This document shows positions 59,430 through 64,000 of a stretch of 64,000 nucleotides of DNA, in pieces. A program made the translations under genes and the position numbers. Each line of letters begins with the position of its first letter. The stretch's first letter is position 1. This DNA is from Torreya grandis (Eukaryota; Streptophyta; Pinopsida; Cupressales; Taxaceae). Location: assembly GCA_037957365.1 (NCBI GenBank), contig JARHVA010004231.1, forward strand, positions 1 to 64,000. Reading direction: 5' to 3'. The notes under the pieces were generated by a model, which saw only the letters and a program-made list of their open reading frames with translations, did no database searches and was not told the origin of the DNA.

Positions 59430-60780
59430 TGATGAACCCAAAAAATGGACCATTATCTATAGTATATGGTATTATTCCTCCTTGTATAATGAGTGGATCT
59501 AAGTGTAATTTTTGAACTTATGGTTTATTTAAAATAAAATAGAAAGTATATATCATAGTTATTTTTTTAGAATTAATTTATATTTATTTGATAATTATTT
59601 CTAAAGATTATTGGGAAAATATGAAAATATGTGCATATGCAATTCATACTAAATTAGAAAAGATTCTGATTATGATGAGTAATCATTCGAGAACAATGTT
59701 GGAGTAGTTTCATAGATTTATATAATAGCTCCTATAGAAGATATAAATTTTTTTACAAGCTAATAACTTCCAAATACAAGCTATAAACTTTCATAAGTGA
59801 CTTACAAACTTCCACAGGCAATCTACAAACTTCTACAAGTGAGCTACAAACTTCCACATGCAAGTTATAGACCTTGATAAGCTTGTTATGAATTTTGACA
59901 GGATTACTACGAACTTTGACATGCTTGCTACAAACTTTGATAGAACCACTATAGAATTGTTTGGAAATCATTTCTAAGACATTTTAATTATTTATTGGTC
60001 CTTTATAAGATAACCAAGATCATTTTTGGCTATCACATGAATGCTTTCTATTTATAGTCTTTCTATATATATAGATTTTTTATATACAAACTTTCCATTT
60101 ATATATTATATCTAACTATATATTTGATAATTTTATCCCAATAAAATATCTCTCTCTATATATTATGGAGATTGAGGCTATGTTTTAATAGATTAAATTT
60201 CTATAATAATTCTCTCTCCATATTTTATGGAAATTGAGACAGACTAGAGAATTTAGGTTGTTACTCCTGAATAAGGTGTTGGTTAGAAGCATAAGATTAT
60301 AAATTCAACCTCCCACACTTGAATGTAATCCATATAAAATCTCTCTCTATTATTATAAATAATATATTATGAAATTTGTGACATAAAAGCTTGTGTTTTG
60401 AATAAAATCCCCTTCCAAGGAATGAGCTGGCCACTCATTCCAAGGAGGATGGATCAATGTGTTTTTATTTATTTTTTTGTTCTATAATTATAATTTTGTT
60501 GTAGACAATTATTTTATTTCTTTTTATCTATAACCATTCATTTTTATAGTTTATTGTGAACTTGTAGGTGTTTTATTTGTTTATCATTTCCTTTCAATTC
60601 AACAATTTACTTTTTACAAGTGTGATTTAATTTATGCAAGAGTGTTTTTTTATTTTTTCAAGTGTGGAGTGTGGTAGAAGGGACCATTGTCCAAATATAT
60701 TTTTATCCTATTGTATATTGACTTCAGACACCAACACTATATTGTCATTATTAAATGAAGGGGATTGATGACCCTCATCA
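59430..60780 (+). repeat. 5' LTR of non-autonomous element
   Basis: TGATGAACCC...CCTCATCA, 1,351 bp, ended by a TTTT spacer and the PBS. It holds the 21-bp array and a TATAAGAT box near 60,003. Confidence 0.75.
59762..59950. repeat. Nine 21-bp tandem units in LTR
   Basis: Units of exactly 21 bp without indels, for example ACAAACTTCCACAGGCAATCT, ACAAACTTCTACAAGTGAGC(T) and ACGAACTTTGACATGCTTGC(T), start at 59,762, 59,783, 59,804 and every 21 bases after. Two helical turns per unit would put equivalent bases on one DNA face. On the minus strand it reads as a heptad-like peptide (VEVCSSL-type), but it is inside an LTR. Confidence 0.93.
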
Positions 60781-60784
60781 TTTT

Positions 60785-60804
60785 TGGCACTATTGCTAGG
60801 GAAC
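60785..60804 (+). other. PBS, tRNA-Asp type
   Basis: TGGCACTATTGCTAGGGAAC lines up without gaps with the tRNA-Asp PBS TGGCGCCGTTGCCGGGGAAC; each mismatch is a C-to-T or G-to-A change. Four T residues separate it from the LTR. Confidence 0.85.
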
Positions 60805-63800
60805 ATGGTGTTATTAAGATATTCATAATTTGTTAAGAGAAATACTAATTAGGGGGAATGTCTCTTTTCAAATTTTGTGAATTGGGATACTTAGTTGATT
60901 ATTTCTTTATAATTTATTTTCTTACAACATTGATTAAAATTTATTTTTATGTAATGTAGATTAGAATTTATTTTTTTACAATTAGGAATTTAGATTAAAA
61001 TTCTAAAAAAAAAATCCACATAAATACTAAAAATTTTGTGTATAAAATAATATATGATAACATCATGAAGAAGGATTTAGATGTTGATGTAGGTTCAAAA
61101 CAAAAATAATGCAAAAATTGAGAAAAATGCCTAGTTTCATGAGTTTTTGTAGCTATTGTTCATAAAAAGGAATATTGAATAGATGATCCTCTATCTATCA
61201 TGAATGTTTGAGGGGTGATATACCTTTGAATATTAGTTGGGATTGAGTATATGTGGTGATGAAATATTTAAATACATAACTTCATCTTTCTAGGAACTCC
61301 CTATAACAAATCATGTATTTTTTTACATGGATTGATTTAGAAAGAATTACATGATATTTTTTTGCTAAAAAATAGGTGAAAATATCTATTAAATAGGTCT
61401 CTATATATTTTAATAAGTGTCCTCATATATCACATCTTATGCCTACATACATAGTACACATATGGTGGATTTAAGATTTTGCATGGTTTGAAAATGCATT
61501 CTATATTTTTTAATTCACTGTTATATATTTATTGTCTATTGCATCAGTTTTGTTATTTTTTATTTGTTCTAAATTAAAAAAATGATGATATAATCCAAAA
61601 AGATAAGATTATGCAAGTTAGTTGTTGATAAGCATGAAAAATTATATATTATGTTGAATGCACTATTTTAACCATGCAATTAATCCCTTATTTTGAGTAT
61701 GCTGATAGGGAAAATTAATTATTTCCAAGGAGTTATAAAATGACATAAAATTTCATATTTTTCTTTAGCATTAAAGGGTTTTATGAATAGAAAAAGGGCA
61801 ATCTGATCTTGACATTGAGGGGTGATTCCCCTCAACCCCACCCTGTATCATGATAAGAAGCATATAAGGGCCACTAACCCTTGACCCCATCGGGGCCACT
61901 ACCCCTAGACCCCCACTTATTTATTTTCCAATAACAGAAGAAAATGTTAAAGATTTATGTTGATTTCTTAATTTTATATGTGACAAAAGATCATGTATTA
62001 ACAATTATTTATTTTGGAGACGACAAGTTCTTGAAGACAAATTCAGGGACTTTATGGTTGTACAGTGTATATTGAAGATTTTATTTGAATCTCAGCAAGA
62101 TAATTTCCACTACATATTTCAAGTATGTTTTCCTTCTCTTTATTTTAATTTTCTTTCTAGCATTTCCCCACCAATAACCATGAATTACCATCTAATATCT
62201 ATTATATTTTTATAATATTTTTCACTATTATTAGTTAAGAATGTTTTTAGATCTAGTATTTCTTCCTATGTATATCATAATTAGTGTTTTATACTTAACT
62301 CTTAAAAAAAATAAAAAATTATGACATTTTATTCCATCCCCTTTCATCCATATTTAGGAATTAATTGAAACCATATCCACTTTCCTAATAAGAGAACTTA
62401 TCTAAAGGAGTTCTTATTTTCCAAAACAAAATTTCATTATAAATAATGTTAATCCTTGAAACATAATTCATTCTTAAGTAGGCTGAAGTAAATTCCTCCA
62501 TATATATTCAAATGTTCCTCTTAATATTACTATTTTTGGCATTTACAATTCTTTAATATTTTTGATATTATACTAGTATGGAAAAATTTTATTTGTTATG
62601 GGTTTTTACAAGATAATCTAATAATATAGAGTCATTCTATAAATTGTAATGGATAAATTTATGTCCATGGATTCATCAAGTAGTTGGCATCTTATCCTGA
62701 GTCACCTTTTAAATAAGAAAGAAACAAAATCAACAAGAATGTATCACTAGTTATTGGTCATCACTACATGGACCAATGATAAAAAATGTCAAACAATTTC
62801 ACTCTACATAAAGGAAATTCCATGATATAATTGAAATCAGTATGAGGTTGTATATAGTCTATGGATAACTTTTTCCATGTCACTAGTTTTTAGAAAATAA
62901 ATAATAAAAAATTAATAATGAAAATCCTTGAGTATTGTTTGTGGTCTTAGTTTGAAAACCAGCTTGTTGGAAAACTAAGTACCAAAATAAGAGCCTTGAT
63001 TAGAAAACTAGTTTACTAGCTAGTCAAGGGAAAAAATAAAATAAAAATACAATGTGTCAAATGGAATAGTTGATATAATTTTTCCAATCTAAAGATAAAG
63101 TACATGATTGATTACTTTTGTATTCTTGTTTCTGAACACAATAAGATTGTAATTTTATTAACACTTTTTCCAACATTTTTCACTTTGTCTACCATAGAAG
63201 AGACAAAGAAGACTGAATTTATGCCAAGGTATCTTACTTTACTATTTACTATTTAAATTTACATTTAATTTTTTTTATTACTCGAAAATCCACTTTTCAT
63301 ATCATGCCTAAGATTGAAAAAAATTTGGACTATTTTGAAAGTAAACATCTTTTGGCTTAAGATGATCAAAAATTTTCTCAATGTTTAATATTGTGAAAAA
63401 TCAAATAAACAATTTTTTTTTAAAGCATTATTTTTACTAGATTTACTCCATGTTTTAATTTCTCAATGGAAAATCACAAGTCATTCTTATGTTGATTTGC
63501 ATACCAAAATTCACAATAGGAGGTTATCTACATAAAAACCTACTCCTACCTTCAAAAAGAAACAACAAAGATGAAACAAAAAGAAAAACATATATCTCTG
63601 GAGTAGTAGAAAAATATCCACACAAGAACCTATATATAAAAACTTAAGGGAGAGTCTCCAACACAAGAATATATCTTTGAAAGTTTGGAATGTAGAAATG
63701 GATATATTAAAGAGAAATTTATTTGTGATAATATGCCAATAAATTTAATATTTCTTTCTTATATTGAAAAATATCAAACTCTTCTTTGCTTATTTAAAGT

Positions 63801-63903
63801 AATATTTGAATTTTAGAATGGAAAAAATCCAACTCATACATATATTAAATTAAAAAGATACATGAATAGTGGGATACATAAGGAGATGCATCAACTTAGG
63901 CAT
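60805..63903 (+). other. Non-coding interior of the LTR element
   Basis: About 3.1 kb with no open frame of note on either strand and no retroelement motif. The only unusual segment is the G/C-run block at 61.8 kb. It may carry packaging and dimerisation signals if the element was mobilised in trans. Confidence 0.6.
61815..61912. repeat. G-run/C-run block
   Basis: GAGGGGTGATTCCCCTC is a hairpin (GAGGGG/CCCCTC); then AACCCC, AAGGGCCACTAACCCTTGACCCC and CGGGGCCACTACCCCTAGACCCCC-type units repeat. GC-rich in a very AT-rich setting, and like the block at 9.3 kb. Confidence 0.75.
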
Positions 63904-63911
63904 GGGGGAAA
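63904..63911 (+). other. Polypurine tract
   Basis: GGGGGAAA immediately before the 3' LTR start TGATGAGCCC. Confidence 0.7.
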
Positions 63912-64000
63912 TGATGAGCCCCAAAAATGGCCCATTATATTATCTATAACATATGGTATTCTTCCTCCTTGCATAATAAGTGGATCTAAGTGTAATTTTT
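63912..64000 (+). repeat. 3' LTR of non-autonomous element, first 89 bp
   Basis: Matches 59,430-59,514 (GGTATTNTTCCTCCTTG, GTGGATCTAAGTGTAATTTT). The rest is beyond the window. Confidence 0.88.

Larger units (their letters stand above)
59430..64000 (+). mobile_element. Non-autonomous LTR element with tRNA-Asp-type PBS (cut by window end)
   Basis: The 5' LTR starts TGATGAACCC at 59,430 and the 3' LTR starts TGATGAGCCC at 63,912. The 89 bases shared differ by about eight substitutions and a 4-base indel. A PBS at 60,785 and a PPT at 63,904-63,911 are in the right places. The 3.1 kb between shows no Gag, protease, RT or integrase on either strand. The PBS type points to a Tat/Athila-like helper. 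This is the structure of a LARD-like non-autonomous element. The 3' LTR is incomplete in the window. Confidence 0.8.

Noticed and set aside
59762..59950. CRISPR-like array
   Set aside because: Units are contiguous with no spacers, in a plant retroelement LTR.
59753..59971. Minus-strand peptide with heptad-like VEVC repeats
   Set aside because: A 21-bp array necessarily gives a 7-residue repeat; it is inside an LTR and has no flanking coding sequence.

Overview
The window reads as a transposable-element graveyard from a large, AT-rich, heavily methylated land-plant genome. The evidence is plant-type: Ty3/gypsy elements with plant tRNA-iMet and tRNA-Asp primer-binding sites, a chromodomain integrase, plant L1-type LINEs ending in RNase H, Ty1/copia remnants and long microsatellites. 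Size and style would suit a gymnosperm or fern, but the species cannot be fixed from sequence alone. I found no host protein gene, tRNA, rRNA or CRISPR array. All coding capacity is of transposon origin and all of it is broken.

Layout. 1-2.5 kb: microsatellite, AT-rich spacer and the RNase H tail of a LINE. 2.5-16 kb: a decayed minus-strand element, flanked by two copies of an LTR-like repeat here called R1, with a gag-like fossil at 6.5-8.5 kb, a short-motif field at 14.1-15.2 kb and a plus-strand LINE inserted at 9.8-13.4 kb. 16.09-40.35 kb: a second, inverted R1 copy split by a Tat/Athila-like Ty3 element (16,928-38,956, minus strand). That element has 1.17-kb LTRs, gag, protease, RT, RNase H, integrase and an unfamiliar long reading frame 3' of pol. 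Nested in it is a young chromovirus (22,624-29,777, minus strand) with 1,165-bp LTRs, PBS, PPT and one 1,600-codon gag-pol frame closed by only three nonsense codons. 40.4-45.5 kb: an unidentified fossil frame, then an old plus-strand Ty3 element with a chromodomain-like C-terminus. 45.5-50.8 kb: gene-free, with one striking 38-bp hairpin. 50.9-54.6 kb: Ty1/copia remains with a 3' LTR. 55.2-57.6 kb: an AT-rich array and a minus-strand LINE fragment carrying an inverted duplication. 59.43-64 kb: an LTR element with a tRNA-Asp-type PBS, a 21-bp repeat array in its LTR and no recognisable coding sequence; the window ends inside its 3' LTR.

Insertion order can be read: R1 first, then the Tat-like element into R1, then the chromovirus into the Tat-like element. 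Base composition follows age. The chromovirus is rich in CpG, the older layers are nearly CpG-free, and the three gag-pol stops are what C-to-T change at CG or CHG sites would give. Best candidates for something undescribed are the 3' ORF of the Tat-like element (18.15-22.62 kb), the non-coding element at 59.43 kb with its 21-bp array, and the R1 family.
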